The notes: generated by a model not told the origin, from the sequence alone. A stretch of 64,000 bases of DNA from an uncultured Pelagibacteraceae bacterium (GCA_902628635.1 CACONQ010000002.1:100916-164915); one strand, 5' to 3'. Shown: positions 9,322-19,108, counted from the first letter of the stretch. Translations and numbers: made by a program.

Positions 9322-10757
9322 TGAGAGAAAAAGAATTAGAAAAAATTAAAGATTATAAATATGGCTTTTCAACTGATATTGAAAATTATAAAGCCCCAAA
9401 AGGATTAAATGAGGATGTGATTAAATTTATTTCAAATATCAAAAAAGAGCCCAAGTGGCTTCTTGATTGGAGGTTGAAAGCATTTGAAAGATTGAAAGTT
9501 TTAAAAGAACCTAATTGGCAAAAGCCTAAATATCCTAAGATTGATTACCAAGATCTTTACTATTATTCTGCACCAAAAAGTTTTAAAGAAAAACCAAAAA
9601 GTTTAGATGAATTAGATCCAAAATTACTTGAAACTTATAAGAAACTTGGAATTCCATTACAGGAACAAAAAAGGTTAAATGGTATTGCTGTAGATGCAGT
9701 ATTTGACTCTGTATCCGTAGCAACAACGTTCAAAGAAACTCTGACAGAAAAAGGAATAATTTTTTGTTCGATTTCAGAAGCTGTTCAAAAACATCCTGAG
9801 TTAGTAAAAAAATATCTAGGCACAGTTATACCATTAACTGATCATTTTTTTGCTACACTAAATTCAGCTGTTTTTACTGATGGCTCGTTTGTATATATTC
9901 CACCTGGAGTTAGATGTCCGATGGAGCTTTCAACATATTTTAGAATAAATGCATCTGATACAGGACAGTTTGAAAGAACTTTGATTATAGCAGATAAAGG
10001 AAGCTATGTAAGTTATCTGGAAGGATGTACTGCGCCTATGAGAGATGAAAATCAACTACACGCAGCAAATGTTGAACTTGTAGCTTTAGATGATGCTGAG
10101 ATAAAATATTCAACCGTTCAGAATTGGTATCCAGGTGATAAAGATGGAAAAGGAGGGATTTATAACTTCGTAACTAAAAGAGGTCTTTGTAAAGGAAAAA
10201 ATTCAAAAATATCATGGACACAAGTTGAGACAGGTTCTGCAATAACTTGGAAATATCCTAGCTGTATACTCCGCGGAGATAATTCAATAGGTGAGTTTTA
10301 TTCAATAGCAATTACAAATAATCATCAAAAGGCTGATACTGGGACTAAAATGATTCATATTGGTAAAAATACTAAAAGCAAGATTATTTCAAAAGGTATA
10401 AGTGCTGGAAAATCTGATATGACATATAGAGGATTGGTTGACATATCTAACAAGGCAACTAACTCAAGTAACTATACTCAATGTGACTCTCTTTTGATGG
10501 GAAACAAATGTGGCGCTCACACTATTCCATATATAAAAAATAAAAACTCAGACTCGACTATAGCTCACGAAGCAACCACATCTAAAATTAGTGAGGAGCA
10601 ACTTCATTATTGTCAACAAAGAGGTTTAAACCCGGAAGAGGCAGTTGGATTAATAGTTAATGGATTTTGCAAGGAAGTTCTGCAGCAGTTGCCTATGGAG
10701 TTTGCTGTTGAAGCACAGAAATTAGTAGGAATAAGTTTAGAGGGAAGTGTAGGATAA
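9321..10757 (+). CDS. sufB: Fe-S scaffold subunit SufB
   Basis: Scaffold component of the SufBC2D complex on which Fe-S clusters are built. The 478-residue protein shows the SufB core of stacked beta strands ([27 protein letters not shown]) and the C-terminal segment ending in [12 protein letters not shown]. The conserved Cys in the MGNKCGAHT region (about 394) matches the Cys used for sulfur transfer and cluster binding, and the C-terminal GLIVNGF is typical. It starts at the ATG that overlaps the iscR stop codon. It is followed by sufC after a 15-bp gap with a GGGTAA-type ribosome site. Confidence 0.96.
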   Translation: MREKELEKIKDYKYGFSTDIENYKAPKGLNEDVIKFISNIKKEPKWLLDWRLKAFERLKVLKEPNWQKPKYPKIDYQDLYYYSAPKSFKEKPKSLDELDPKLLETYKKLGIPLQEQKRLNGIAVDAVFDSVSVATTFKETLTEKGIIFCSISEAVQKHPELVKKYLGTVIPLTDHFFATLNSAVFTDGSFVYIPPGVRCPMELSTYFRINASDTGQFERTLIIADKGSYVSYLEGCTAPMRDENQLHAANVELVALDDAEIKYSTVQNWYPGDKDGKGGIYNFVTKRGLCKGKNSKISWTQVETGSAITWKYPSCILRGDNSIGEFYSIAITNNHQKADTGTKMIHIGKNTKSKIISKGISAGKSDMTYRGLVDISNKATNSSNYTQCDSLLMGNKCGAHTIPYIKNKNSDSTIAHEATTSKISEEQLHYCQQRGLNPEEAVGLIVNGFCKEVLQQLPMEFAVEAQKLVGISLEGSVG

Positions 10758-10772
10758 AAGGGTAATAGGGTA

Positions 10773-11507
10773 ATGCTGAAAATAAACAATTTAAAAGCTG
10801 ATATAGACAACAAATCCATTTTAAATGGTTTTAATTTGGAGATAAAGCCTGGGGAAGTTCACGCGATTATGGGTCCTAACGGATCAGGTAAAAGTACTTT
10901 GTCAAATATTCTATCAGGAAAAAAAGGATACGAAGTTTCTGGTGAGGTTTTATTCGAAAATAAAAATTTATTTGATTTAGAAACGGAGGAAAGAGCACAC
11001 AAAGGTATTTTTTTAGCGTTTCAATATCCATTGGAGATACCCGGTGTAAATACAAATACATTTTTAAAAACATCTCTAAATGCAATTAAAAAAGCAAGAG
11101 GAGAAAAAGAACTAGATGCAATTGAATTTTTAAATTTGGTTAAACAAAAATCGAAAGAGTTAAAATTTGATGAGGAAAAACTGAATAGACAATTAAATGT
11201 TGGATTTTCAGGTGGAGAGAAAAAGAAAAATGAAATTTTACAAATGTCTATTTTAAACCCCAAATTATCAATCCTTGATGAAACCGACTCAGGGCTCGAC
11301 ATTGATGCATTAAAAATTGTTGCTGATGGAGTAAATTCATTAAGAAAAAAAAATAATTCATTTTTAATTATTACCCATTATCAAAGATTATTAGATTATA
11401 TTAAACCAGACTTTGTTCACGTTTTAATCAATGGAAGAATAATTAAATCCGGAGGTCCAGAATTAGCTTTAGAGTTAGAGAAGAAAGGTTACGAAAATTT
11501 TAATTAA
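10773..11507 (+). CDS. sufC: Suf ATPase SufC
   Basis: ABC-type ATPase that drives SufB-SufD conformational change in cluster assembly; it is soluble and not a transporter. Its 244 residues include Walker A GPNGSGKST (about 34-42), the Q-loop in FQYP, the signature FSGGEKKKNE (about 147) and Walker B LSILDETDSGLD (about 167). The DETDSGLD sequence and the ABC signature with GEKKKNE are SufC hallmarks. The gene ends one base before sufD begins, consistent with a single polycistron. Confidence 0.96.
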   Translation: MLKINNLKADIDNKSILNGFNLEIKPGEVHAIMGPNGSGKSTLSNILSGKKGYEVSGEVLFENKNLFDLETEERAHKGIFLAFQYPLEIPGVNTNTFLKTSLNAIKKARGEKELDAIEFLNLVKQKSKELKFDEEKLNRQLNVGFSGGEKKKNEILQMSILNPKLSILDETDSGLDIDALKIVADGVNSLRKKNNSFLIITHYQRLLDYIKPDFVHVLINGRIIKSGGPELALELEKKGYENFN

Positions 11508-12749
11508 ATGGAAAATAGAATTAAAGCAGATTTTGAAAAAACTTTTAAAGACAGTCTATCTGATCATGAGTTAGCTGTTAGGGAACAAAGCCTTAAAAGC
11601 TTTATTGATGACGGTTTTCCAAGTCGAAGATTAGAAAATTGGAAATTCTCTGATCTTAGCCAAATAATCATTAACAACATTGGGGAATTAAATTTTTATA
11701 ACAATTTTCCAAAAAATAAAAATATTGATAATTTAGCTTTAATTGAAAAATTTGATCATAATAAGATTATTTTTTTAAATGGAGAAGTTGAAAATATAGA
11801 TTTTAGACACGAGGATAAAGATCAAATTACTATTTCAGACGATTATAAAAAAGAAATTAAATTTGAAAATAATTCTTTGCTTAAATTAAATAAAGCATTT
11901 AATAATAATAATTATTTAATAACAATTAAAAGAAATTATAATCTAAATAAACCATTAGTAATTTACCACTTACTTAGTGATGAAGTTAAGTCGACAAGTA
12001 TTAATTTACAATTAAATTTTTTATTAGAAAAAAATAGCTCTTTAAGAATAGTAGATATATTTAACAATAATTCACAAAAAAATTTGATTAACATATTTTA
12101 TAATTTTGACCTAAAACAAGATGCAATTTTGAAAAATTATAAAATTGATAATAATAAAAACAATAATATTCAGTATTCTTTTAACAATATTGAGCAAGAC
12201 GCAAATAGCGTTTCAGAAACATTTATACTATCTAGCGGTTCAAAATTTTTCAAAAACGAAATTAATTGTAATTTAAAAGAAAAATTTTCCTCAGCATTCG
12301 TTAATGGAGTATTTTCTCTTTCTAATGAAAATCAGCATGAAATAAAATCTAAGATTAATCACCTAAATGAAAATACAAAAAGTTATCAATTGATTAAAGG
12401 GGTTATTAATGATCAATCTAAAGCTGTATACCAAGGAAAGATCTATGTTGACTCAATTGCACAAAAAACAGATGGATATCAACTAAGTAAAGCTATACTG
12501 CTAAATGATAAAACAGAATTTAACGCAAAACCAGAATTAGAAATTTATGCAGATGATGTTAAATGTTCTCATGGCTCTGCTTCAGGCAATTTAAACGAAA
12601 ATTCAATATTCTATTTAAGATCAAGGGGTTTGAGCTACCAAGAAGCTAAAAATCTTTTGATAAAAGGTTTTCTCTTAGATGTTATTGAAAAGATAACTGA
12701 TGATGAAATTAAAAATTTTATTAAATATATAATGGGATTTACTGAATGA
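11508..12749 (+). CDS. sufD: Fe-S assembly protein SufD
   Basis: Partner of SufB in the SufBC2D scaffold, implicated in iron entry. The 413-residue protein has a poorly conserved, Asn/Lys-rich N-terminal helical part containing SRRLENWKFSDL and a conserved C-terminal beta helix with AKPELEIYADDVKCSHGSA (about 343-361), the segment holding the functional His/Cys of SufD. It is co-directional with its neighbours and overlaps sufS by 4 bp (ATGA-type junction at 12746-12749). SufD is more divergent than SufB here, as in most genomes. Confidence 0.93.
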   Translation: MENRIKADFEKTFKDSLSDHELAVREQSLKSFIDDGFPSRRLENWKFSDLSQIIINNIGELNFYNNFPKNKNIDNLALIEKFDHNKIIFLNGEVENIDFRHEDKDQITISDDYKKEIKFENNSLLKLNKAFNNNNYLITIKRNYNLNKPLVIYHLLSDEVKSTSINLQLNFLLEKNSSLRIVDIFNNNSQKNLINIFYNFDLKQDAILKNYKIDNNKNNNIQYSFNNIEQDANSVSETFILSSGSKFFKNEINCNLKEKFSSAFVNGVFSLSNENQHEIKSKINHLNENTKSYQLIKGVINDQSKAVYQGKIYVDSIAQKTDGYQLSKAILLNDKTEFNAKPELEIYADDVKCSHGSASGNLNENSIFYLRSRGLSYQEAKNLLIKGFLLDVIEKITDDEIKNFIKYIMGFTE

Positions 12750-13963
12750 ATATAGATAATATTAAAAAACAATTCCCAATTTTTAACAACAAAGTTCAAA
12801 ATAATGACTTGGTGTATTTAGATAGTGCAAATTCTTCTCAAAAACCACAAGTTGTTGTTGATAGAATATATGATTTTTATACGAAAGAATTTTCAAATGT
12901 TGGGAGAAGTGTTCACTATCTAGCTGTGGCAGCAACAAATTTATATGAAAATACAAGGGTTTTGGTTCAGAAGTATATAAACGCACATGACCCCAATGAA
13001 ATTGTTTTTACAAAAGGAGCTACAGAGGCAATAAATTTAGTCGCAAATACTTTTGGTCAAAAATTTTTAAAAGAGGGTGATGAAATTTTATTAACTGAAC
13101 TTGAACATCATTCAAATTATGTTCCGTGGCATTATCTAAGAAGATCAAAAGGTGTAAAGATTAAATTTGCTGAGTTTAATGCAGATGGAGAGGTAACTCT
13201 TGAAAGTATAGAAAAAAATATTACACCAAAGACAAAAATGATTGCCATTACACATCTTTCAAATGTTACAGGTGCAATATTACCAATTAAAGAAATTACG
13301 AAGTTAGCGCATTCAAAGAATATTCCAGTTCTTGTTGATGGTTGTCAGGGAGCGCCTCATTTAAAATTAAATATGCAAGATATTGGATGTGATTTTTATG
13401 CTATCTCATGTCACAAGATGTATGGCCCAACCGGTCTTGGTATACTTTATGCAAAAAAGAAATGGTTAGAGGTTCTACCCCCATACCAAGGAGGAGGAGG
13501 AATGATAAGAGAAGTTAAAAAAGAGGGAATTACTTTTGGAGATTTGCCTAATAAATATGAAGCAGGTACGATGGCTACAGCTCAAGTAATAGCCTTTGGT
13601 GAGTCAATTAAATTTTTAAATAAAATAGGAATTGATAATATTGAAAAGCATGAAAGTGAACTTACAAGATACGGAGAGGAAATTTTAAGAAAAAATAATT
13701 CTGTTAAATTAATTGGAAATCCTAAAAATAAAGGTTCAGTTTTATCTTTCACATTAGACGGTGTTCATGCGCATGATATAGCAACAATACTAGATGAAGA
13801 TGGTGTTGCAATTAGAGCAGGACATCATTGTTGTCAAATTCTACATGACAAATTAGGTTTATCTGCAACTGCAAGAGCATCACTTGGAGTTTATAATACA
13901 AAAGATGATATTGATAAATTAAATGAGTCTTTAAATAAATGTAAAAAAATTTTTGGAGGATAA
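12746..13963 (+). CDS. sufS: cysteine desulfurase SufS
   Basis: PLP enzyme that takes sulfur from cysteine to give alanine and an enzyme-bound persulfide. The Schiff-base Lys is in ISCHKMYGPTG (about 226), the PLP-contacting His in ITHLSNVTG (about 167-175), and the persulfide Cys in RAGHHCCQ (about 361-368), the SufS/group II arrangement. Length, 405 residues, is typical. It overlaps sufD by 4 bp and its stop overlaps the sufU start by 1 bp, which points to coupled translation and matched production of desulfurase and sulfur acceptor. Confidence 0.95.
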   Translation: MNIDNIKKQFPIFNNKVQNNDLVYLDSANSSQKPQVVVDRIYDFYTKEFSNVGRSVHYLAVAATNLYENTRVLVQKYINAHDPNEIVFTKGATEAINLVANTFGQKFLKEGDEILLTELEHHSNYVPWHYLRRSKGVKIKFAEFNADGEVTLESIEKNITPKTKMIAITHLSNVTGAILPIKEITKLAHSKNIPVLVDGCQGAPHLKLNMQDIGCDFYAISCHKMYGPTGLGILYAKKKWLEVLPPYQGGGGMIREVKKEGITFGDLPNKYEAGTMATAQVIAFGESIKFLNKIGIDNIEKHESELTRYGEEILRKNNSVKLIGNPKNKGSVLSFTLDGVHAHDIATILDEDGVAIRAGHHCCQILHDKLGLSATARASLGVYNTKDDIDKLNESLNKCKKIFGG

Positions 13964-14427
13964 TGAATTTAAAAGAATTATATCAAGAGATTATTTTAGA
14001 CCACGGTAAAAATCCAAGAAATTTAAAAAAATCAGATAATTTTAACAAAGACGCCAAAGGACATAATCCTTTATGTGGTGATAAAGTTCACATTTATTTA
14101 AAGGTAGATGAAAAAAATAAAATATCAGATATTGCATTTGAAGGAAGTGGATGCGCAATATCCATGGCTTCAGCATCAATTATGACTGATCTAATGAAAG
14201 AAAAAAATGAAAACGAAGTAAAAGAATTAGTGGAAGACTTTTTAGAAATGATTAAACAAAATCCAGAGTTAAAGTCTAAAATTCTAGGTGAAAATGAAAA
14301 GACGAAGTTGATGTCTTTGTCAGGTGTTAAAAAATATCCAATGAGAGTAAAATGTGCAACAATGGCTTGGCATACATTGACAGCTGCCATGAAAAATTCA
14401 AATGAAAAAGCTAATTCTAAAAATTAA
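13963..14427 (+). CDS. sufU: SufU-type sulfur-transfer protein
   Basis: U-type protein of 154 residues. The three conserved cysteines sit in NPLCGDK (about 38), GSGCAIS (about 62) and VKCATMAWHTL (about 128), with the Asp after the first Cys, the set that binds zinc in SufU and takes persulfide from SufS. The LPPVK motif that HscA recognises in IscU is absent and an insertion separates the second and third Cys, both of which favour SufU over IscU. No sufE is present beside it, so this protein is the likely sulfur acceptor for SufS. Confidence 0.88.
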   Translation: MNLKELYQEIILDHGKNPRNLKKSDNFNKDAKGHNPLCGDKVHIYLKVDEKNKISDIAFEGSGCAISMASASIMTDLMKEKNENEVKELVEDFLEMIKQNPELKSKILGENEKTKLMSLSGVKKYPMRVKCATMAWHTLTAAMKNSNEKANSKN

Positions 14428-14433
14428 ATTAAG

Positions 14434-14733
14434 ATGGAACTTAAAGAAAAAATAATTACTGAAATTAAAAAGATCTATGATCCAGAAATCCCTGTAAATA
14501 TTTATGAGTTGGGATTAATTTACGATATAAAGATTGAAAATGAAAATTTAGTAATTGTTAAAATGACATTAACTACACCAAACTGTCCTGTTGCTGAAAG
14601 TTTGCCAAAAGAAGTTAAAGATAGTATTATGGAATTACCCGAGGTAAAAGATGTAGATCTTCAACTGGTTTGGGATCCACCCTGGGATAAAACAATGATG
14701 TCAGAGGCTGCAAAATTAGAATTAAACTTATGA
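14434..14733 (+). CDS. sufT: SufT, DUF59/MIP18-family Fe-S maturation factor
   Basis: A 99-residue DUF59 protein with the core DPEIPVNIYELGLIYDI (about 17-33) and the loop TTPNCPVAE containing one conserved Cys. DUF59 proteins in suf operons (SufT) help Fe-S cluster maturation or carriage under high demand and are related to eukaryotic MIP18. The single domain has no N-terminal fusion. It lies 6 bp after sufU and its 3' end overlaps the sufA start by 4 bp. Confidence 0.88.
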   Translation: MELKEKIITEIKKIYDPEIPVNIYELGLIYDIKIENENLVIVKMTLTTPNCPVAESLPKEVKDSIMELPEVKDVDLQLVWDPPWDKTMMSEAAKLELNL

Positions 14734-15059
14734 AGCAAATAATTAAATTAAGTGACAAGGCTGCACTAAAAATAAAAGAGGTTCTATCTCAAGATAAAAA
14801 CTCTTTAGGTGTGAGAATTGGTGTTAAAAGTGGGGGATGCGCAGGTATGGAGTATGTCATGGAATATGCAAAAGAGACAAAACCTGAAGATGAATTAATA
14901 GAGGAAAAAGGTGTTAAAGTATTTGTTGATCCAGGAGCAGTAATGTATCTTTTAGGAACTGAAATGGATTATAAAGAAGAGGAATTTTCCTCATCATTTG
15001 TCTTCAAAAACCCCAATGAAACTGAGCGTTGTGGTTGTGGAGAGTCCTTTAAAGTATAG
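14730..15059 (+). CDS. sufA: A-type Fe-S carrier SufA
   Basis: A 109-residue HesB/IscA-family carrier that passes clusters from the scaffold to targets. The three family cysteines are visible: GGCAGMEY (about 33) and the C-terminal CGCGESF (about 102 and 104). It is the last clear suf gene, overlapping sufT by 4 bp. Being in a suf operon it is best called SufA, although sequence alone does not separate SufA, IscA and ErpA. Confidence 0.9.
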   Translation: MKQIIKLSDKAALKIKEVLSQDKNSLGVRIGVKSGGCAGMEYVMEYAKETKPEDELIEEKGVKVFVDPGAVMYLLGTEMDYKEEEFSSSFVFKNPNETERCGCGESFKV

Positions 15060-15116
15060 TCCCATTCTGAACATAGCAGTATTGCATAAAATGCATAGAT
15101 CAGCTATATTGTTCTT

Positions 15117-15287
15117 ATGAATCTTTTTGAGTTTAGAAATTTGTTAAAATCAGAGGACAGAAAAGAAAAGAGAAAAAGTTTCTTAAGGTCTCTTATAAAA
15201 TCTGTAGACTCTGGAGCAAATGGAACACAAGATTATGTTGTTAAAAAAGGGCCTGGCAAAGACAAAGTTGCTTCAACTAGGCAATAA
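15117..15287 (+). CDS. 56-aa basic orphan protein after the suf operon
   Basis: A complete 56-codon frame from ATG 15117 to TAA 15285-15287, in the same direction as suf and 57 bp downstream. The protein begins MNLFEFRNLLKSEDRKEKR and ends GKDKVASTRQ; it is strongly basic, without cysteines, membrane segment or signal peptide. I do not recognise the family. It fills almost all the space between sufA and glnA, ending 3 bp from the convergent glnA stop, which in such compact DNA supports a real gene. No clear Shine-Dalgarno is seen (TTGTTCTT just upstream). Confidence 0.5.
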   Translation: MNLFEFRNLLKSEDRKEKRKSFLRSLIKSVDSGANGTQDYVVKKGPGKDKVASTRQ

Positions 15288-15290
15288 TAT

Positions 15291-16697
15291 TTAACAACTA
15301 TAATACATATCGAATTCAATAGGGTGTGGTGTGTGTTCAAAATTATGTATTTCCTCAAATTTTAAGGCTATATAAGCGTCTATTTGGTCATCCGTAAATA
15401 CATTACCTTGTTTTAAGAAATCTCTGTCTTTATCAAGACTTTCCATTGCTTCTCTTAATGATCCACATACTGTAGGAATTTTTTTAACTTCATCTTCCGA
15501 TAATGCATACAAATCTTTATCAAAGGATTTTCCTGGATCAATTTTATTTTTAATTCCATCAAGGCCTGCCATTAACATTGATGCGAAAGTTAAATATGGA
15601 TTTCCCGCAGCATCACCAAATCTAATTTCACATCGTGCTGCTTTTTTACTTAATGTAATTGGAATTCGACAAGATGCAGATCTATTTCTTGCAGAGTATG
15701 CTAAAAGAACAGGCGCTTCAAAACCAGGTATCAATCTTTTATAACTATTTGTTGTAGCATTGGCAAAAGCATTTAGAGCTTTAGCATGTTTTAAAATTCC
15801 ACCAATATAATGTAATGCTGTATCTGATAAACCAGCGTATTTATCACCAGAGAATAATGCAGTATCACCTTTCCAAATTGATTGGTGTACATGCATACCT
15901 GAACCATTATCACCTTTTACAGGCTTTGGCATGAAAGTTGCAGTTTTGCCAAAAGAGTGTGAAACCATATGAACAGCATATTTATAAAGTTGTAAATTAT
16001 CTGCTTGATCAACTAAAGTACCAAAATACATACCAAGCTCATGTTGACTTGGAGCAACTTCATGATGATGTTTTTCAACTTTAATACCCATATCCTTCAT
16101 TGCTTTTAAATACTCACTTCTCATATCTTGTGCGCTATCAACTGGTGGTACAGGAAAATATCCGCCCTTTACTCCTGGTCTATGGCCCATGTTACCATTT
16201 TCATATTTCCTTCCACTATTATAAGGACCTTCTGTGCTATCAATTTTAAATCCTGTTTCATTCATGTCATTTTTAAATCTCACATCATCAAATACAAAAA
16301 ATTCTGCTTCAGGTCCAAAATATGCTTTATCCCCAATACCCGATGTTTTTAAATATGCCTCAGCTTTTTTTGCAGTACCTCTTGGATCTCTTTCGTATGG
16401 ATCTTTTTTAATAGCATCCAATACATCGCAAAATATATTTAGCGTGTTGTGAGAAGTAAAAGGATCTACAACTGTTCTAGTTAAATCTGGCTTTAAAATC
16501 ATATCAGATTCATTAATTGCCTTCCAACCAGCTATAGATGAACCATCAAAGAAAATTCCCTCATTAAGCATTTCATTGTCCACCATATTACCGTCCATAG
16601 TGACATGTTGCAATTTTCCACGTGGATCTGTAAATCTTAAATCTACGTATTCAATCTCTTTATCTTTAATAGTTTTTAATACATCATTTGCACTCAT
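15291..16697 (-). CDS. glnA: glutamine synthetase, type I
   Basis: Makes glutamine from glutamate, ammonium and ATP; the main ammonium-assimilation enzyme. The 468-residue sequence shows the beta-grasp domain, [11 protein letters not shown] (about 50), the metal and ATP site GPEAEFFVF (about 129), the [10 protein letters not shown] loop and the [11 protein letters not shown] segment. Tyr397 in KDLYALSE occupies the site that GlnE adenylylates in type I-beta enzymes, so activity is probably controlled by adenylylation. A strong Shine-Dalgarno GGAGAGG precedes the ATG. Two copies of a 10-base element lie upstream. Confidence 0.97.
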   Translation of the reverse strand: MSANDVLKTIKDKEIEYVDLRFTDPRGKLQHVTMDGNMVDNEMLNEGIFFDGSSIAGWKAINESDMILKPDLTRTVVDPFTSHNTLNIFCDVLDAIKKDPYERDPRGTAKKAEAYLKTSGIGDKAYFGPEAEFFVFDDVRFKNDMNETGFKIDSTEGPYNSGRKYENGNMGHRPGVKGGYFPVPPVDSAQDMRSEYLKAMKDMGIKVEKHHHEVAPSQHELGMYFGTLVDQADNLQLYKYAVHMVSHSFGKTATFMPKPVKGDNGSGMHVHQSIWKGDTALFSGDKYAGLSDTALHYIGGILKHAKALNAFANATTNSYKRLIPGFEAPVLLAYSARNRSASCRIPITLSKKAARCEIRFGDAAGNPYLTFASMLMAGLDGIKNKIDPGKSFDKDLYALSEDEVKKIPTVCGSLREAMESLDKDRDFLKQGNVFTDDQIDAYIALKFEEIHNFEHTPHPIEFDMYYSC

Positions 16698-16730
16698 AAA
16701 CCTCTCCAGTTACCCGTGGTTAATATCAAA

Positions 16731-16784
16731 AAATAGTGCAATAATATCGCCTATATAATTAATATCTCCTATGCAAATAGTGCA
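16731..16784 (-). promoter_or_regulatory. direct repeat upstream of glnA, possible regulator sites
   Basis: On the glnA strand the decamer TGCACTATTT occurs twice, at 16784-16775 and 16740-16731, starting 44 bp apart, about four DNA turns. The upstream copy is followed by GCATA, giving a partial palindrome TGCA-N5-TGCA on the plus strand (16772-16784). TGCAC-type half-sites resemble those of NtrC at enterobacterial glnA, but the second arm (GGTGC) is missing. They may bind a nitrogen regulator; the identity is speculative. Confidence 0.4.
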
Positions 16785-16831
16785 TATATAGAATATTAGT
16801 TATATAGATAAAGCAATCAATTTTTAGTTGT

Positions 16832-17314
16832 ATGGAAAATTTGTTAAATAAGGAAGCTGTCAAAAGAGTGATACAGGCATTAGAAAATTTCAATAAATCT
16901 TATCGTGTTCAAATATTAGATCAATCTGCAAGGACTGCATTAGATGCATCAAAAGCTTTACAATGTGAAGTGGGAGCTATTGTTAAAAGTCTTTTAATTA
17001 GGACAGAGGACACATTTATACTTTGTCTAATTTCTGGTGATAAACGCTGTTCCTTAAATAAACTAAAAAAAATTACTGGCAAAAAGGATGTTTGTATGGC
17101 TAATGCTGAATCTGTAAAAACACAGACAGGCTTTACAATTGGCGGAGTTTCTCCAATTGGTTTAAGGAATAAGATTGAAATTATGATTGATAACCAACTT
17201 AATAGATTTAATGATATTTATGCAGCTGCTGGTCACCCTAATGCAATTTTTAAAATTGATTTAGAAAATTTATTGAAAATTACTAATGGAAAAATTATGG
17301 AGATTTCCGAATGA
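16832..17314 (+). CDS. YbaK/EbsC-family aminoacyl-tRNA deacylase
   Basis: A 160-residue single-domain member of the YbaK/ProX superfamily, whose members remove wrongly attached amino acids from tRNA (for example Cys-tRNA-Pro). Family features are GAIVKSLLIRT with the catalytic Lys (about 50), SGDKRCSLNK (about 70), the glycine-rich TGFTIGGVSPIG (about 100) and a closing AAGHPNAIFKI. It stands alone without a synthetase domain, so it acts in trans. It overlaps the next transporter gene by 4 bp and diverges from glnA. Confidence 0.87.
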   Translation: MENLLNKEAVKRVIQALENFNKSYRVQILDQSARTALDASKALQCEVGAIVKSLLIRTEDTFILCLISGDKRCSLNKLKKITGKKDVCMANAESVKTQTGFTIGGVSPIGLRNKIEIMIDNQLNRFNDIYAAAGHPNAIFKIDLENLLKITNGKIMEISE

Positions 17315-18198
17315 AACATCCAACATTAACAGATTATACTTTGCTTGTTATCTTGGCTTTAATTTGGGCTTCGGCTTTTTTTAACATAAAAATATCAACG
17401 TACTCATTTGGACCTGTAACAATTGCTTTTCTAAGAGTTTTACTTGGATCAATACCTGTTCTTTTACTTTGCTATTATAAAAAAATTAAAATTGAGGCTT
17501 TCTCAAAGGATTGGCCTTGGTTTGCCTCTATAGGTTTCATAAATTTAGTTGTACCCTTTTTTTTAATAGCTTATGGAGTTAAATCTGTTCAAAGTAATCT
17601 AGCAGCAATTCTTATGTCGACTACACCTTTGAGCTCAACAATACTTGGACATTTTTTTACAAAAAACGAGAAATTTAATTTAATAAAAACAATAGGAGTA
17701 CTTATTGGTTTTTTTGGAATAGTTTATTTATTTTCAGATAATATTGTAATTAATGAAAATAATTTTATTTCAGCATTACTGATATTATTTGGTTCAACTT
17801 GTTATGTAATTGGTGGAGTTTTAACTTTAAAAATAAGTAAAAAAAGAAACGAAAACGTTACAGGGTCAATTCTAATTTGGGCAACAATTATACTTTTACC
17901 AATTGTAAGTTTTTTAGAGCAACCTTGGAATTATACGCCAAGACTTGACTCGACAATATCAGTGATTTATTTAGGAGTAGTATCAACGGGCATTGCTTGG
18001 TTATTACGATTTAGAATATTAAAACAAAATGGATTAATATTTCAGTCACAAGTAGCTTATTTAATACCAATTTTTGGTGTTATTTTAAGTTATATTTTTT
18101 TAAAAGAAGTTATTACCACAAAAGTACTTATTTCTTTATTAGCGATAATTATCGGAATTTATTTTGTAAAAAAAGGTGATCAAAAGAAGCTTATTTAA
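17311..18198 (+). CDS. EamA/DMT-family transporter
   Basis: A 295-residue inner-membrane protein with ten predicted helices in two EamA repeats. The first repeat begins LLVILALIWASAFFNIKIS and holds the conserved Pro-rich loop before ALIMSTTPLSSTILG; the second begins near residue 150 and ends with the typical LIPIFGVILSYIFLKEVIT. DMT proteins export metabolites or amino acids; the substrate is not visible. The start overlaps the YbaK-like stop (4 bp) and its 3' end overlaps the convergent homocysteine methyltransferase by 8 bp. Confidence 0.85.
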   Translation: MKHPTLTDYTLLVILALIWASAFFNIKISTYSFGPVTIAFLRVLLGSIPVLLLCYYKKIKIEAFSKDWPWFASIGFINLVVPFFLIAYGVKSVQSNLAAILMSTTPLSSTILGHFFTKNEKFNLIKTIGVLIGFFGIVYLFSDNIVINENNFISALLILFGSTCYVIGGVLTLKISKKRNENVTGSILIWATIILLPIVSFLEQPWNYTPRLDSTISVIYLGVVSTGIAWLLRFRILKQNGLIFQSQVAYLIPIFGVILSYIFLKEVITTKVLISLLAIIIGIYFVKKGDQKKLI

Positions 18199-19108
18199 GC
18201 TTTGATAATGCAGCTATATGTGAGGAATTTGTTTCGCAACAACCACCAAAAATTGTTGCTCCCTTGTCTTTAAGTCTCTTTGAAAAATTGTAAAAAATTT
18301 CACCAGTCACCTCCCTTCTAGAACCCATAATTTCATTTGGATTTTTTCCAATTTCATTAGGTTTAGAATGATTAAATTTATGTACTGGCAAAGGTTCTTG
18401 CTCTTTCCATAGGTTGGCTTTAAACCCAAATGGTAAATCAAAAGATTTAAGTTTATCGATATGTTCTTCAATAATTTCTAATGAAATACATGCCGCAATT
18501 ATTCCAAGCCAATTATGTTTTTTATATTTTTTTAAAACCTCAGATATATCTTCACCTGTTGGAAGTTTTCCATTTTTTTTAAAGTGTAATCCTACTAAAA
18601 CTGGCTTATTGAATTTTTCAATTATATCTAGAGCAATTTCAACTTCCCAGCTACTAGAAAAAACATCTAAATAGAAAAAATCTATGTATGGATTTATTAA
18701 CTGAGATTGCTCTTTAAAATTTTTTTCAATGATAGTTTTATCTCTTTCATCCGGAACATAAGTACCATTTTGCGGAGGTAAGCCGCCGGCAATCAAAACA
18801 TTTTTTTTCGAAATGTCTCTAGCTTTTACAGCCAACTCACCAGCTTTTTTATTTATATATTCAAAAGTATTTTCCACTTTGTTTTGTTCAAGCCTAACCT
18901 TTCTTGCGCTAAAGTTATTAGTTACAATTACATCAGCTCCAGCATCAATAAATGATCGATGAGTATCGACAATTAAACCGTGATTTTCCTCATTTATTAG
19001 AGCGCTTGCAGACCAAAGAGTTCCTTTTGAAATTAGACCTCTTGCAAGCAACTCTTGCCCCATACCTCCATCAAGAATTTTTATAGTTTTAAAAAAGTCA
19101 GTTTTCAT
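18191..19108 (-). CDS. homocysteine S-methyltransferase family protein
   Basis: A 305-residue single-domain zinc methyltransferase of the MmuM/BHMT fold, which would transfer a methyl group from S-methylmethionine, a betaine or a related donor to homocysteine. Seen are the N-terminal LDGGMGQELLARG (about 13-25), the zinc ligands in AACISLE (about 210) and the GGCCETNSSH pair (about 287). Unlike MetH it has no folate or B12 domain. Given the one-carbon and betaine genes common in such organisms, a dimethylsulfonio or betaine donor is plausible but unproven. Confidence 0.88.
   Translation of the reverse strand: MKTDFFKTIKILDGGMGQELLARGLISKGTLWSASALINEENHGLIVDTHRSFIDAGADVIVTNNFSARKVRLEQNKVENTFEYINKKAGELAVKARDISKKNVLIAGGLPPQNGTYVPDERDKTIIEKNFKEQSQLINPYIDFFYLDVFSSSWEVEIALDIIEKFNKPVLVGLHFKKNGKLPTGEDISEVLKKYKKHNWLGIIAACISLEIIEEHIDKLKSFDLPFGFKANLWKEQEPLPVHKFNHSKPNEIGKNPNEIMGSRREVTGEIFYNFSKRLKDKGATIFGGCCETNSSHIAALSKLK

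Noticed and set aside
16731..16790. A sigma-54 promoter (TGGCAC-N5-TTGCA) before glnA
   Set aside because: The GG and GC dinucleotides are not at the required 10-bp spacing; only TGCAC half-sites are present.
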